Positions 52,074 to 61,721 of a DNA stretch of 64,000 nt are shown piece by piece. Under the pieces are notes generated by a model. It was not told the origin of the DNA. It made no database searches and worked only from the letters and a program-made list of their open reading frames with translations. Every line of letters begins with the position of its first letter. Position 1 is the stretch's first letter. The position numbers and the translations under genes were made by a program. Source of the stretch: Methylomonas rosea (GTDB lineage Bacteria; Pseudomonadota; Gammaproteobacteria; Methylococcales; Methylomonadaceae); contig NZ_JANIBL010000018.1 in assembly GCF_024505055.1 (NCBI RefSeq), positions 1-64,000 on the forward strand, written 5' to 3'.

Positions 52074-53990
52074 TCATCCGGGCATTACCTCGCGCAACAG
52101 ATCGTCAATCTTTAAGCTGTCTCGTTGTAGGCGCTGCTGGTAGATCAAGCTATACATCAACACCGATGCGACATAAGCCCGAGTCTCCTTATAAGGGATG
52201 GTTTCGATCCAGATGTCGGCCGGTAGCGTGCGGTTTTCCGGCAGCCAGCGCTTAACTTTGTTGGCGCCGGCATTATAGGCCGCAGTGGCCAATGCGACGT
52301 GGCCATTGAATTGGCGCAGGAGTTTTTTGAAATAAAATGCACCGTACTTGACGTTGAGTTCCGGTTTGAACAAGTTGTAGTCGCTATCCCAGCTATCGCG
52401 CAAGTCGGCGGCGATTTGCCGGCCGGTGTTCGGCATGACTTGCATCAAGCCCTTGGCGCCGGCCGGCGAGTCGGCCAATTCATCGAACGCGCTTTCCTGG
52501 CGGATCAAACCCAAAATTAAAGCGGGATCCAATTGTTGCGCTGCGGCGTTGCTTTGGATTGGCTGGACATATGCCAGCGGGAAGCGCAGATTCACATCGT
52601 CCCATTGGTTAGCCTTGGCTATCGTGGCAATTGCCAGAGCCGGACAATTCGCCTGTTGTGCCAGTTTAGCGGCGGCGGGCAACTGCCGGCTGTCGAGTTT
52701 TGCTATCGCGTACCACCATTGGCGTTTGGCTTCCGGCTTTCTATCGATAGCGAGTAGTTCAGAAAACACGTGAAAGTCGGGTTGATTTTGTAAAAGTTCC
52801 AGATCCTGACTAGGCACCGTTAACGGTCTATCGACCAGTTTTATGGCTTGCCTTAATCTGCCGGCCGCCAGAAAGCCGTAAAAACTGCGATTTTTTGCCA
52901 GCTGTTGAAACAAGACATTGGCTGCTGCGCTGTGGCCCATTTCCGCCAGGCTTCGAGCTTGCCAGTACTGCCATTTTTCCCGAGTTTTTTCTTCGTCGTT
53001 AAGGCCGGTAATTGCGCTTGCGACGTCTTGCCAGTTTTGTGTGTTCAATGCGGCTCTAACTCGCCATTCCCGCGCCGATTCGTCGCTATTTTCCAGTCGC
53101 GACAAACGTTCGTAAGCGCGACTATCGTGCTTTAATGCCAACTCGACAGCTATGCGTTTTTCGATAAAAGCGGCTGTTGCCGGCGCCGTGGTGATTTGCG
53201 ATTTATTGTTGTCCCACGTGGTCATGGCCGCTTCGACATTGGTTTCCAGCCAGCGATCAATCGCATGCGCAAACAACTCGCCTGCCTGTTCGGGGTATTC
53301 ACGCCAGCCAGTCTCCGATGCAACACTTTCTGGCTGCCGGTGCAGCTTTAACCAGGTGTTGGCTAGATTAAGTTCCGGGCCGCTGAAAAATCGGGTCAAG
53401 TAACTTGCCAGGTTTTGATTGTCGCGTTTGAGCGCTGCCTGAAATCGCTGGTTAATCAGTTCCTTATTAAAATACGGCGATACTTTATAAGCGTCGAACA
53501 AGGCATCGCAATTATCCGGTTGCGATTTGCCGCTTAGCCACAAGGGGCGGGCTTGATTGAATGCTTCCAAGGTTTGGCCGGTCTGGAACTGCGCCAAGCC
53601 GGCGTAGCATTGCAACTCGGGATCGTCGCTGCCTTGATAATAATTCAATAACAGTTGCCACTGTTGCTTTTTACCCAATTGCACCAGCCATCTTTGCCGC
53701 AGCCCTGCTGCATAGCGGCTGGCGGCGTGGTCGACCAGAAATTGTTTGATGTCGCCATCTGCGTCCAAATGATTTTTAAGCCATTGGTATTGCAGATAAG
53801 GATACAGCGGGTAGTCTTTTAGACCTGAAGCCAGTGCGAGATATTCGGCATCCCGATTCTGATTTAGCGCTTGCTCGGCGCGCAAAAATTGCTGACGTTG
53901 GGTGGCTAAAGAGATTTCATCCGCCCGGGCACTGTTTGACAAAACGCCGGTCAGAGCGGCAAGCATTAAAAAACAGGGGATAACATGCAT
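52074..53990 (-). CDS. slt: Soluble lytic murein transglycosylase (Slt70-type)
   Basis: 638 residues from the ATG at 53990 (GGAAATTG ahead); the frame continues 22 codons upstream with no signal-like start. Signal peptide (about 1-25, MHVIPCFLMLAALTG). The long alpha-superhelical U and L domains (about 30-470) are followed by a C-terminal transglycosylase domain with catalytic Glu in LILGLIRQESAFDE, then SPAGAKGLMQVMP and AYNAGANKVKRWL. It cleaves peptidoglycan with anhydromuropeptide formation in the periplasm. Divergent from the MsbA-like gene. Gene symbol by family match. Confidence 0.9.
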   Translation of the reverse strand: MHVIPCFLMLAALTGVLSNSARADEISLATQRQQFLRAEQALNQNRDAEYLALASGLKDYPLYPYLQYQWLKNHLDADGDIKQFLVDHAASRYAAGLRQRWLVQLGKKQQWQLLLNYYQGSDDPELQCYAGLAQFQTGQTLEAFNQARPLWLSGKSQPDNCDALFDAYKVSPYFNKELINQRFQAALKRDNQNLASYLTRFFSGPELNLANTWLKLHRQPESVASETGWREYPEQAGELFAHAIDRWLETNVEAAMTTWDNNKSQITTAPATAAFIEKRIAVELALKHDSRAYERLSRLENSDESAREWRVRAALNTQNWQDVASAITGLNDEEKTREKWQYWQARSLAEMGHSAAANVLFQQLAKNRSFYGFLAAGRLRQAIKLVDRPLTVPSQDLELLQNQPDFHVFSELLAIDRKPEAKRQWWYAIAKLDSRQLPAAAKLAQQANCPALAIATIAKANQWDDVNLRFPLAYVQPIQSNAAAQQLDPALILGLIRQESAFDELADSPAGAKGLMQVMPNTGRQIAADLRDSWDSDYNLFKPELNVKYGAFYFKKLLRQFNGHVALATAAYNAGANKVKRWLPENRTLPADIWIETIPYKETRAYVASVLMYSLIYQQRLQRDSLKIDDLLREVMPG

Positions 53991-54093
53991 ATCAATTTCC
54001 ACGACAGCCGAGACTAAACACTGTGCAAGAAGTTTTTGCAAAGTGGGTCGGGCCATTATAATCGTTAAACTTCATCGAATTTGTTTCATTACC

Positions 54094-55890
54094 TTGAAAA
54101 CATCACACCGCGCGGCGCAAGCCGAATATTCCTGGCAGTACATCTACAGCATCGCTAAGCAGCATAAAAAACAACTGATCAACGGCCATTTAGTTGCCAT
54201 ATTGGCGACTGTTGCCAGCGTGCCGGTGCCCTTACTGATGCCCTTATTGGTAGACGAGGTTTTGCTTAACCATCCGGGCGTAGTGCTGAACAGCCTCAAC
54301 CCCTGGCTGCCTGGAGAGTGGCGGCAACCTATTGTTTACATTGCCATTATTTTGCTGGTCAGCTTGGTGTTGCGCTTGTTTGCCTTGGTACTAAACATTA
54401 TGCAGACCCGGCAGTTTTCCAATATTGCCAAGGATGTGATCTTTCGGATTCGCGAAAGTCTGGTGAAACATTTGCAGCACATATCGATGTCCGAGTATGA
54501 AAGCCTGGGCAGCGGCACGGTCAGCTCACATATGGTGACTGACCTGGACACGCTGGACAATTTCATCGGCACCACGATCAGTAAGTTATTGGTGGCGGTC
54601 CTGACCGTGTTCGGCACGGCGTTGATTCTGCTGTGGATGCACTGGCAACTGGGATTGTTCATTATTTTTTTGAATCCGCTGGTAATTTATCTGGCCAGGG
54701 CCGTTGGCTCCAGGGTCAAGGAACTGAAAGCCAACGAGAACAAAGCCTATGCCGTATTCCAGCAGGCCTTGAGCGAAACGCTGGAGGCGATTCATCAAAT
54801 CCGGGCCAGCAATCGCGAAGAGCATTATTGCCGGCAATTGATAGGCAGTGCGCTGGCGGTGAAAAATCATTCGACCATTTATGCCTGGAAAAGCGACGCG
54901 ACGGTGCGTCTGAGCTTTTTGACTTTTTTATTTGGCTTCGACATATTCCGCGCCACCGCGATGCTGATGGTGTTGTATTCCAATCTGACCATAGGCGAGA
55001 TGCTGGCGGTATTCGGTTATCTGTGGTTCATGATGGCGCCGGTGCAGGAGATTCTGAGTATTCAGCAGTCGTTTTATGCTGCCAAGGCCGCGCTGGCCCG
55101 TGTTAACCAGCTGACCCTGTTGCAGCGCGAACCCTATTATCCGCATTTGCAAAACCCGTTTGTCGGGCGTAAAACCGTGTCGGTCAGCGTTAAGAATCTG
55201 CACTTTAGTTACAAGGATGAGCCGGTACTGAACGGTATTAATCTCAACATTCCGGCCGGCGAAAAAATCGCGCTGGTCGGCGCCAGCGGCGGCGGTAAAT
55301 CTACGTTGGCGCAAACCTTGATCGGCTTGTATCCGCCGGGCAGCGGCATGATTTACTTCGACGGTGTGCCGCTGGACAGGATAGGCTTGGATGTGGTCCG
55401 CGAACACGTGGCGACGGTATTACAGCATCCGGCCTTGTTAAACGATACGATACGCGCCAATCTGACTTTGGGCCGGGAGATTGCCGACCCGGAACTGTGG
55501 CGGGCCTTGGAGATTGCGCAAATGCAGCAAACCGTGGAAGAGCAGCCGCAAGGGCTGGATACCGTGGTGGGAAGACAAGGTATGCGTTTATCCGGCGGCC
55601 AACGGCAACGCCTGGCCATTGCCCGGATGATAGTCAGCCAGCCGGCGGTGGTGATTCTGGACGAGGCTACGTCGGCGCTGGACAGCGAAACCGAATATAA
55701 GCTGCACCAGGCTTTGAGCGCCTTCCTGGAAGGCCGCACGACCATCATCATTGCCCATAGACTCAGTGCCGTGAAACAGGCTGATCATGTGTATGTGTTC
55801 GAACAGGGCCAGATTTGCGAACAAGGCAAACACGATTCCTTGATTCAACAAAACGGCTTGTACGCCAAACTTTACGGTGATTACCAATAG
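54094..55890 (+). CDS. ABC transporter, fused permease-ATPase (MsbA/lipid-exporter type)
   Basis: 598 residues, half-transporter. The open frame begins at 53902, but the upstream part lies in the divergent slt gene's 5' region; I take the TTG at 54094 (MKTSHRAAQAEYSW) as start with low certainty, because no good ribosome-binding site is visible. Six-helix membrane domain (about 25-310), then ATPase domain with Walker A GASGGGKSTL, signature LSGGQRQRLAIAR, Walker B VVILDEATSALD and switch His in IIAHRLSAV. It exports a lipid or hydrophobic compound; substrate unknown. Overlaps the downstream RNase AM gene by one base. Confidence 0.82.
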   Translation: MKTSHRAAQAEYSWQYIYSIAKQHKKQLINGHLVAILATVASVPVPLLMPLLVDEVLLNHPGVVLNSLNPWLPGEWRQPIVYIAIILLVSLVLRLFALVLNIMQTRQFSNIAKDVIFRIRESLVKHLQHISMSEYESLGSGTVSSHMVTDLDTLDNFIGTTISKLLVAVLTVFGTALILLWMHWQLGLFIIFLNPLVIYLARAVGSRVKELKANENKAYAVFQQALSETLEAIHQIRASNREEHYCRQLIGSALAVKNHSTIYAWKSDATVRLSFLTFLFGFDIFRATAMLMVLYSNLTIGEMLAVFGYLWFMMAPVQEILSIQQSFYAAKAALARVNQLTLLQREPYYPHLQNPFVGRKTVSVSVKNLHFSYKDEPVLNGINLNIPAGEKIALVGASGGGKSTLAQTLIGLYPPGSGMIYFDGVPLDRIGLDVVREHVATVLQHPALLNDTIRANLTLGREIADPELWRALEIAQMQQTVEEQPQGLDTVVGRQGMRLSGGQRQRLAIARMIVSQPAVVILDEATSALDSETEYKLHQALSAFLEGRTTIIIAHRLSAVKQADHVYVFEQGQICEQGKHDSLIQQNGLYAKLYGDYQ

Positions 55891-56720
55891 TGTCGGAATT
55901 ATACGATTTACACAGCCATTCCACCGCGTCCGACGGGGCCTTGTCGCCCACCGAACTGGTGCTGCGCGCTCAACAGCACGGCGTTACCGCACTGGCCTTG
56001 ACCGATCACGACACGACCGCCGGCTTAGATGAGGCTACTCAAGCCGCCGCACAAGCGGGTATCCGCTTGATTCCAGGTATCGAATTGTCGGCCAGTTTTG
56101 AAAGCCATTGCCTGCATATTGTCGGTTTAAATATCGACCCGCTGCATCCGGTGTTGCTTGAGGGCATTGCTAAGCAACAACTGATTCGCGACCAACGCGC
56201 GCAAAAAATTGCCGAAAAATTGGCGAAGAAAGGCATAGCCGATGCCTATCCAACTTTAAGACAAATCGCCGGTAACGGTGAAATCACCCGTCTGCATTTT
56301 GCCGATTTTCTGGTTAATCAAGGCGTAGTCGAAACCCAGCAAGACGCTTTTGATCGTTATTTGAGCAAGGGCAAGCCGGCTTATGTGCCGACGGTTTGGG
56401 CCAGTCTGGCGGACTGCGTCGGCTGGATTCGGGCGGCGGGCGGCGTGGCGGTGTTGGCGCATCCGCTGCGTTATAAACTCAGTACCAAATGGATCAACAA
56501 AGCTTTGGTGGCATTTAAGGCGGCGGGCGGCCAGGGCATAGAAGTAGTGACCGGGCGGGCCAGCGTGGACGATATTCGCTTAAGTTATTTGCACGCCAGC
56601 AAACATCAATTGCATGCGTCGATGGGCTCGGATTTTCACGCGCCGGGCAATCAATGGCTGGAGCTGGGGCGTTTGGCGGCCTTGCCGGAGGGCGCAAGGC
56701 CGGTTTGGCAATTATTTTAG
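55890..56720 (+). CDS. RNase AM / 3',5'-nucleoside bisphosphate phosphatase (PHP domain, YciV type)
   Basis: 276 residues beginning at GTG 55890, which overlaps the ABC stop (TAGTG). PHP-fold metal sites are clear: DLHSHSTASDG (residues 6-16), LTDHDTTAG, the Glu in IPGIELSA, AHPLRYK and GSDFHAPG. The E. coli counterpart (RnaseAM/YciV, TrpH) is a 5'-3' exoribonuclease and nucleoside bisphosphatase. Its 3' end overlaps the convergent GGDEF-EAL gene by 4 bases. Coupled to the ABC gene, though no functional link is known. Confidence 0.9.
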   Translation: MSELYDLHSHSTASDGALSPTELVLRAQQHGVTALALTDHDTTAGLDEATQAAAQAGIRLIPGIELSASFESHCLHIVGLNIDPLHPVLLEGIAKQQLIRDQRAQKIAEKLAKKGIADAYPTLRQIAGNGEITRLHFADFLVNQGVVETQQDAFDRYLSKGKPAYVPTVWASLADCVGWIRAAGGVAVLAHPLRYKLSTKWINKALVAFKAAGGQGIEVVTGRASVDDIRLSYLHASKHQLHASMGSDFHAPGNQWLELGRLAALPEGARPVWQLF

Positions 56721-59575
56721 CCGAGCGGTTTTGGGCAATCAGGCGTAAACAGCCGGGCGAATTCGTCGGCGGGCAAGGGTTGATTCCAATAAAAGCCTTG
56801 CGCTTTGCGGCAACCGAGTAGATGCAGTTGCTCGGCTTGTTCCTTGGTTTCCACACCTTCGGCCAAGGTCAGCAGGCCCAGCGTATCGCCCAATTGCAGA
56901 ATGGCTTTGACGATAGCGGTGTCTTCGGCTTTGCCGGAGGTTAAATCCCGGATAAACGATTGATCGATTTTTAGTTTATTCACCGCAAAGCGCTTTAAAT
57001 AACTGAGCGAGGAATAACCGGTGCCGAAATCGTCGATAGCAAAGCTGACACCCAAGGCGCGCAATTGGGCGATGGTGTTGATGACCGCATTAGTGTCGTA
57101 CATTAGTACCGATTCGGTTAATTCCAACTCTAAATAGTGAGGTTCCAGGCCGGATTCGGCCAGTGCTGTTTGCACCGATTCCAGTAAATTCCCGCGTTTA
57201 AACTGTAGGGCGGAGATATTGACGGTAACCAGCAGTTTCATGCCGGCATCGTGCCAAACCTTGTTTTGCTTACAGGCTTCGCGTAATACCCAGTCGCCTA
57301 TCGGCACAATCAGGCCGTTATCTTCGGCGATAGGAATGAACTTGGCCGGCGGAATCATCGGACTGTTTTCCGGTTGCCAGCGCAGCAAGGCTTCCGCGCC
57401 GATCACCACGTTGTTGTGTATCGAATATTGCGGCTGATAGTGCAGCCGAAATTCGTTGCGCTTCAAGGCCATACGCAGACCGTTCTCGATATTCATCCGC
57501 TCGATTGAAGCCAGGTTCATATCGTTGGAAAAAAAGCGGAAGGTATTACGGCCTTCGTTTTTCGCAGAATACATCGCCGTGTCGGCTTTGTTGAGTAAGC
57601 CGTGAAAATTCAAGCCGTCATTAGGATACAAGCTGACGCCTATGCTGAAGGACGTGCAGAGGGTGACACCTTCGATCAGAAAGGGTTGTGTCAGTTGATC
57701 GAGAATTTTCAGCACAATTTGCGTGATTGCGTCAATGTCGGGAATGTCGGTGAGGATAATGATGAATTCATCGCCGCCTTGCCGGCAAACCGTGTCCACC
57801 TCGCGCACACATTGCACCAAACGCTCTGCTATGCCTTGCAGCAAGCGGTCGCCGACATCGTGGCCCATCGTGTCGTTAATATTCTTAAAATGATCCAGGT
57901 CCAGAAACAGCAAACCAACCAGTGTGTTGTTACGCACGGCATGGGCCATGGCCTGGTCGAAGCGGTCGCGTAACAAGGTGCGATTGGGCAGGTTGGTGAG
58001 CGGATCGTGGCGAGCCAGATATTCGATTTGCGCTTCGGCGGCCTTGCGCTCGGTAATGTCTGAAAAAATGCCGATGTAATGGCTGATCACGCCATGGGTG
58101 TTGTACATCGCGGAAATACCCAGCCACGCCGGATAGATCTCGCCGTTCTTGCGGGTATCCCAAACTTCGCCTTGCCAGTAGCCGTTTTCTCGTAAGGCCT
58201 GCCAGATGCGTTGATAGTGACTGATGTCCAGATGCCCGGCCTTGAGAATCGAGGGGGTTTGCTGCAACACGTCTTCGGCTCTGTAACCGGTGATAGTCGT
58301 GTAGGCCTGATTGCTGGAAACGATGCGGGTATTCGGGTCGCACAGGAAAATGGCTTCGCCGCTGTTTTCGAAGACTTTGGCCAGCAAATTCAGACGCTCG
58401 GCTGCCATTTTGCTGTCGGTGATGTCGGTGTGGGTACCCAGCATCCGCACCGGCTGATTTTGAGCATCGCGCTCGACGATACTGCCGATCGATAATACCC
58501 ATCTCCAGCTATCGTCCACGCAGCGCTGCCGGTATTCCAGACGATATTCATCCAGCTCGCCGTTTATGTAATGCTGGTAAGTTTCGATAACCCGGTGCCG
58601 GTCATCTGGATGCAAGCGCATTATCCAGCTGTCGATAGTGGTGTCGAAACAGGCTGGGTCGTAGCCGAGCATGCTGGCATATTCCGCGTTCGTGACCATT
58701 TTTCCCGTCTGCGGATTGAGATCGTAAAAACCTTGTTTGGCTGCCTGCATGGACAGCCGCAAGCGTTCCTCGCTATCGGCCAATGCTTGTTGCGTACTGC
58801 GCATTTCGGTGATGTCGTGCGCCAGGCCGTTCACTGCAACCACCCGTCCCTGGTCGTCTAACATTGGCGACTCGTTGAGGCTGAGCACACGCAGGCTGCC
58901 ATCCTTACTGCGCACTTCCACTTCGTAGTTGGGCGGTTTGATTCCCGCCAGGCACTGCTCGGTGTAGGTTCTGGCAATCCGGTTGATCGGGTTGTCGGTG
59001 GTGATGTCGAAGCAATCGCGATGCAATTCCTCGGGCTTGTAGCCGAGGATATGCTCCACCGAAGGACCCAGATAGGTAAAAATACGCTCGGTGTCGTGAG
59101 AATAAAGAAAGTATTCTCTACCTATACTTTCCACCAGGTCGCGGAAACGTTGTTCGCTTTGTTTGAGTAAGTTTTGTTGCTCTATCAGGTTTTGCGTGGT
59201 GCGGTGTGCGCGCAAAACATAACTGATGCGATGGGGCAACAGTGGCCATTGTATGGGTTTGCTAAGAAAGTCGGTGGCGCCAAGCCGAAAGGCTTTTTCT
59301 ACCGCCTGCGTATCCTCAATGGCCGTCATCATCACAATCGGCACATTGCTGTCGCTTGCTGCGCGCATGCCGTGCAAGCAGCTGAAACCATCCATCTCGG
59401 GCATCATGACGTCGAGCAGGACCAAGTCCGGTGCCGCGACGATAAATTGCTCCAGTCCGGCTCGGCCGTTATCGGTTTCGATCAGTTCGTAGCCATCTGC
59501 TTGCAGGACTTGCCTGACCAGCAGGCGGACCATCGGATCGTCGTCAACCAGCAGGATACGGGCCTTGACAGTCAT
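56717..59575 (-). CDS. Response regulator with PAS, GGDEF and EAL domains (952 aa)
   Basis: Receiver (about 5-120, phospho-acceptor D55 in LVLLDVMMPEMDG), three PAS domains (about 145-265, 270-390, 395-515), GGDEF (about 520-680) with LFLDLDHFKNINDTMGH and RQGGDEFIIIL intact, and EAL (about 695-940) with EALLRW and DDFGTGYSSLSYL. Both c-di-GMP activities are formally possible. It starts 1 base after the stop of the previous EAL gene, so the two are translationally linked, and its stop overlaps the RNase AM gene. It should be phosphorylated by a kinase, plausibly the hybrid kinase two genes upstream. Confidence 0.92.
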   Translation of the reverse strand: MTVKARILLVDDDPMVRLLVRQVLQADGYELIETDNGRAGLEQFIVAAPDLVLLDVMMPEMDGFSCLHGMRAASDSNVPIVMMTAIEDTQAVEKAFRLGATDFLSKPIQWPLLPHRISYVLRAHRTTQNLIEQQNLLKQSEQRFRDLVESIGREYFLYSHDTERIFTYLGPSVEHILGYKPEELHRDCFDITTDNPINRIARTYTEQCLAGIKPPNYEVEVRSKDGSLRVLSLNESPMLDDQGRVVAVNGLAHDITEMRSTQQALADSEERLRLSMQAAKQGFYDLNPQTGKMVTNAEYASMLGYDPACFDTTIDSWIMRLHPDDRHRVIETYQHYINGELDEYRLEYRQRCVDDSWRWVLSIGSIVERDAQNQPVRMLGTHTDITDSKMAAERLNLLAKVFENSGEAIFLCDPNTRIVSSNQAYTTITGYRAEDVLQQTPSILKAGHLDISHYQRIWQALRENGYWQGEVWDTRKNGEIYPAWLGISAMYNTHGVISHYIGIFSDITERKAAEAQIEYLARHDPLTNLPNRTLLRDRFDQAMAHAVRNNTLVGLLFLDLDHFKNINDTMGHDVGDRLLQGIAERLVQCVREVDTVCRQGGDEFIIILTDIPDIDAITQIVLKILDQLTQPFLIEGVTLCTSFSIGVSLYPNDGLNFHGLLNKADTAMYSAKNEGRNTFRFFSNDMNLASIERMNIENGLRMALKRNEFRLHYQPQYSIHNNVVIGAEALLRWQPENSPMIPPAKFIPIAEDNGLIVPIGDWVLREACKQNKVWHDAGMKLLVTVNISALQFKRGNLLESVQTALAESGLEPHYLELELTESVLMYDTNAVINTIAQLRALGVSFAIDDFGTGYSSLSYLKRFAVNKLKIDQSFIRDLTSGKAEDTAIVKAILQLGDTLGLLTLAEGVETKEQAEQLHLLGCRKAQGFYWNQPLPADEFARLFTPDCPKPLG

Positions 59576-59576
59576 A

Positions 59577-61721
59577 TCAGACCTGGCCGGTAATTAGGGT
59601 TCGCGAATTGAACCTAACTACAAATGCCGCAAACTCGCCAGCCGGCATGGGCTTGTTGTACAAAAACCCTTGTACTACCTCGCAACCGCTATCCAGCAGG
59701 AAGTTGGCCTGATCTTCGTTTTCCACGCCCTCCGCGACGACTTCCAGCGACAGCGCGTCGGCCAGCGCCAGTATCGCCGCAGTGATGGCCATATCGTCTT
59801 CATTGTGCGGCAGATCGCGGACGAAACAATGATCGACTTTCAATTCGGAAATGGGGAGTTTTTTTAAATACGACAAGGACGAATAACCGGTACCGAAGTC
59901 GTCGATACTGATTTTGACGCCCAGGGCTTGCAATTCGCGCAGCGTAATTAACGCGTCGTCGATGTGGTCGAGCAAAATGGTTTCGGTCAGCTCCAGCTTT
60001 AGGTAGCGTGGTTCCAGGCCGATGTTGGATAGTACCTCGCGGACATGATTGCCGAAGCCGTATTGTCTAAATTGGGTGGCGGACACGTTAACCGCCATGA
60101 CCAGACCCTGACAAAGTCCCGATTGCTGCCAGTCCAGAGCTTGGCGACTAGCATTTTCCAGCACCCAATCGCTGATTTGGGCAATCAAGCCCGAGTCTTC
60201 GGCAATCGGAATAAACTGCGAGGGACCTATCAGACCCAACTCTGGGTGTTGCCAGCGAATTAAGGCTTCGCAACCCACCACTTGCTGGTGGCGGATATTG
60301 ATTTTGGCTTGATAGTAAAGCTGTAATTCATCGCGTTCTATGGCCCGGCGCAGGCTGTTTTCCATCGCCAGTTTATGAAACGCGGCAACATTTAGCGATT
60401 TACTGAAAAACTGATAATTATTATGGCCGTGTTCGCTGGCATGGTTCATCGCGAACTCGCCGTTTTTGATGAAACTGTCTTCATCCTGGCCGTCGCCGGG
60501 ATAGACGGCGATGCCGATACTGATGCCCAGAAACAGTTCCGTGTTGTCCACCGGAAAAGCCTGCTGCATCGCGTGAAAAATCCGCTTAGCCACTTTGACG
60601 CTATCGCGTGTGTCCTCGATATGATTCAGCAACACGGTGAATTCGTTACCGCCCAGCCGGGAAACAGTCATGTCCGCGAAATCATAATCGGCGTTGATGG
60701 AGATATAGTCGCAATCCCGCACTTCGACTAGTAAGCGCTCAGCGAACAATTTCAATACCTGATCACCGATTTTCGGGCCTAGGGTTTCGTTGATGCGCTT
60801 GAAACGGTCAATACTGATAAATAAAGTCGAAATTACCGTGCCGTAGCGCGTGCAGTAGGACATTGCTTGCGCCAGGACTTCCTTGAATAAGGTGCGGTTG
60901 GGCAGGCCGGTTAGCGGGTCGTAGTAGGATAACAGCCGCACCCGTTCTTCTATGTCACGGCGTTCGGTAATATCTTGCAAGGTGCCGTGAATATGGCTTA
61001 CCTGCTCATCGTCGACTACGGGCTTGCCTTGAATATGAATCACATGGTTGCCACCATCGTGATGAGTAACCGGTAATTCCAGGCGAAAGCTGCGCTGGTT
61101 CTTTACGCACAGATCCATGGCTTGTTGCAGTTTGCCGACTTCCGAGGGATGCACGGATTTGTATAAGTCGCGGCATTTATGTTCGAACGATGACCGAGTC
61201 GTGCCGAGAATATTAAAGACTTCTTCCGACCATTGCATATGGTCGTCGGCGACAGACCAGTACCAACTGCCCAGTTGCGCTATTTTTTGCGCTTGGCGCA
61301 GTTCGGCTTCGCTTCGTGCCAGTTCCTCTAACGTGGCAACCGAGCGTAGCAAGTAACGTAAGCGATGTGGCAAGGTCGGCCAATTGAGCGGTTTTGGGAT
61401 AAAGTCGGTGGCGCCCAATTGAAAGGCGCGATTGACCGATTCCAGGTCGTCCATGCCGGTCAGCATCACCACGGGCAACAGGCTGTTGCCGGGCATGTTT
61501 TTGATCGCTTGCAAGCAGTCGAAGCCGTTGAGGTCCGGCAACATAACGTCCAGTAATACCAGATTGGGCCGTTCGCTGGCTGCCAATGCCAAGCCTTGTT
61601 TGCCGTTAGCCGCGCAAATAACATCAAACTCTTCTCTTTGCAGAATTTCCTGCAACATCAGACGCACCATATCGTCGTCGTCTATTGCTAAAATCAGGCT
61701 GCGTGCAGGTAATCGTTCCAT
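59577..61721 (-). CDS. Response regulator with PAS, degenerate GGDEF and EAL domains (714 aa)
   Basis: Receiver (about 8-122, D58 in LVLLDVMLPDLNG), PAS (about 140-250), GGDEF (about 262-425) and EAL (about 435-690). The cyclase site is damaged: the metal Asp position reads S303 (LFISIDRFKRI) and the GGDEF motif reads GGNEF (G357-F361), so both metal ligands are lost. The EAL site is intact: EALIRWQHPELG, NVSATQF, ELTETILLD, DDFGTGYSS and AEGVENEDQA. It is probably a phosphodiesterase with a regulatory GGDEF domain. Its start overlaps the hybrid kinase stop (TAATG). Confidence 0.9.
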   Translation of the reverse strand: MERLPARSLILAIDDDDMVRLMLQEILQREEFDVICAANGKQGLALAASERPNLVLLDVMLPDLNGFDCLQAIKNMPGNSLLPVVMLTGMDDLESVNRAFQLGATDFIPKPLNWPTLPHRLRYLLRSVATLEELARSEAELRQAQKIAQLGSWYWSVADDHMQWSEEVFNILGTTRSSFEHKCRDLYKSVHPSEVGKLQQAMDLCVKNQRSFRLELPVTHHDGGNHVIHIQGKPVVDDEQVSHIHGTLQDITERRDIEERVRLLSYYDPLTGLPNRTLFKEVLAQAMSYCTRYGTVISTLFISIDRFKRINETLGPKIGDQVLKLFAERLLVEVRDCDYISINADYDFADMTVSRLGGNEFTVLLNHIEDTRDSVKVAKRIFHAMQQAFPVDNTELFLGISIGIAVYPGDGQDEDSFIKNGEFAMNHASEHGHNNYQFFSKSLNVAAFHKLAMENSLRRAIERDELQLYYQAKINIRHQQVVGCEALIRWQHPELGLIGPSQFIPIAEDSGLIAQISDWVLENASRQALDWQQSGLCQGLVMAVNVSATQFRQYGFGNHVREVLSNIGLEPRYLKLELTETILLDHIDDALITLRELQALGVKISIDDFGTGYSSLSYLKKLPISELKVDHCFVRDLPHNEDDMAITAAILALADALSLEVVAEGVENEDQANFLLDSGCEVVQGFLYNKPMPAGEFAAFVVRFNSRTLITGQV

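Noticed and set aside
53902-54093. Long N-terminal extension of the ABC transporter frame
   Set aside because: It overlaps the start of the divergent slt gene, lacks a plausible ribosome-binding site and is not family-like.
54336-55887. Minus-strand frames opposite the ABC transporter
   Set aside because: They are shadow frames of the ABC gene, which carries full Walker and signature motifs.
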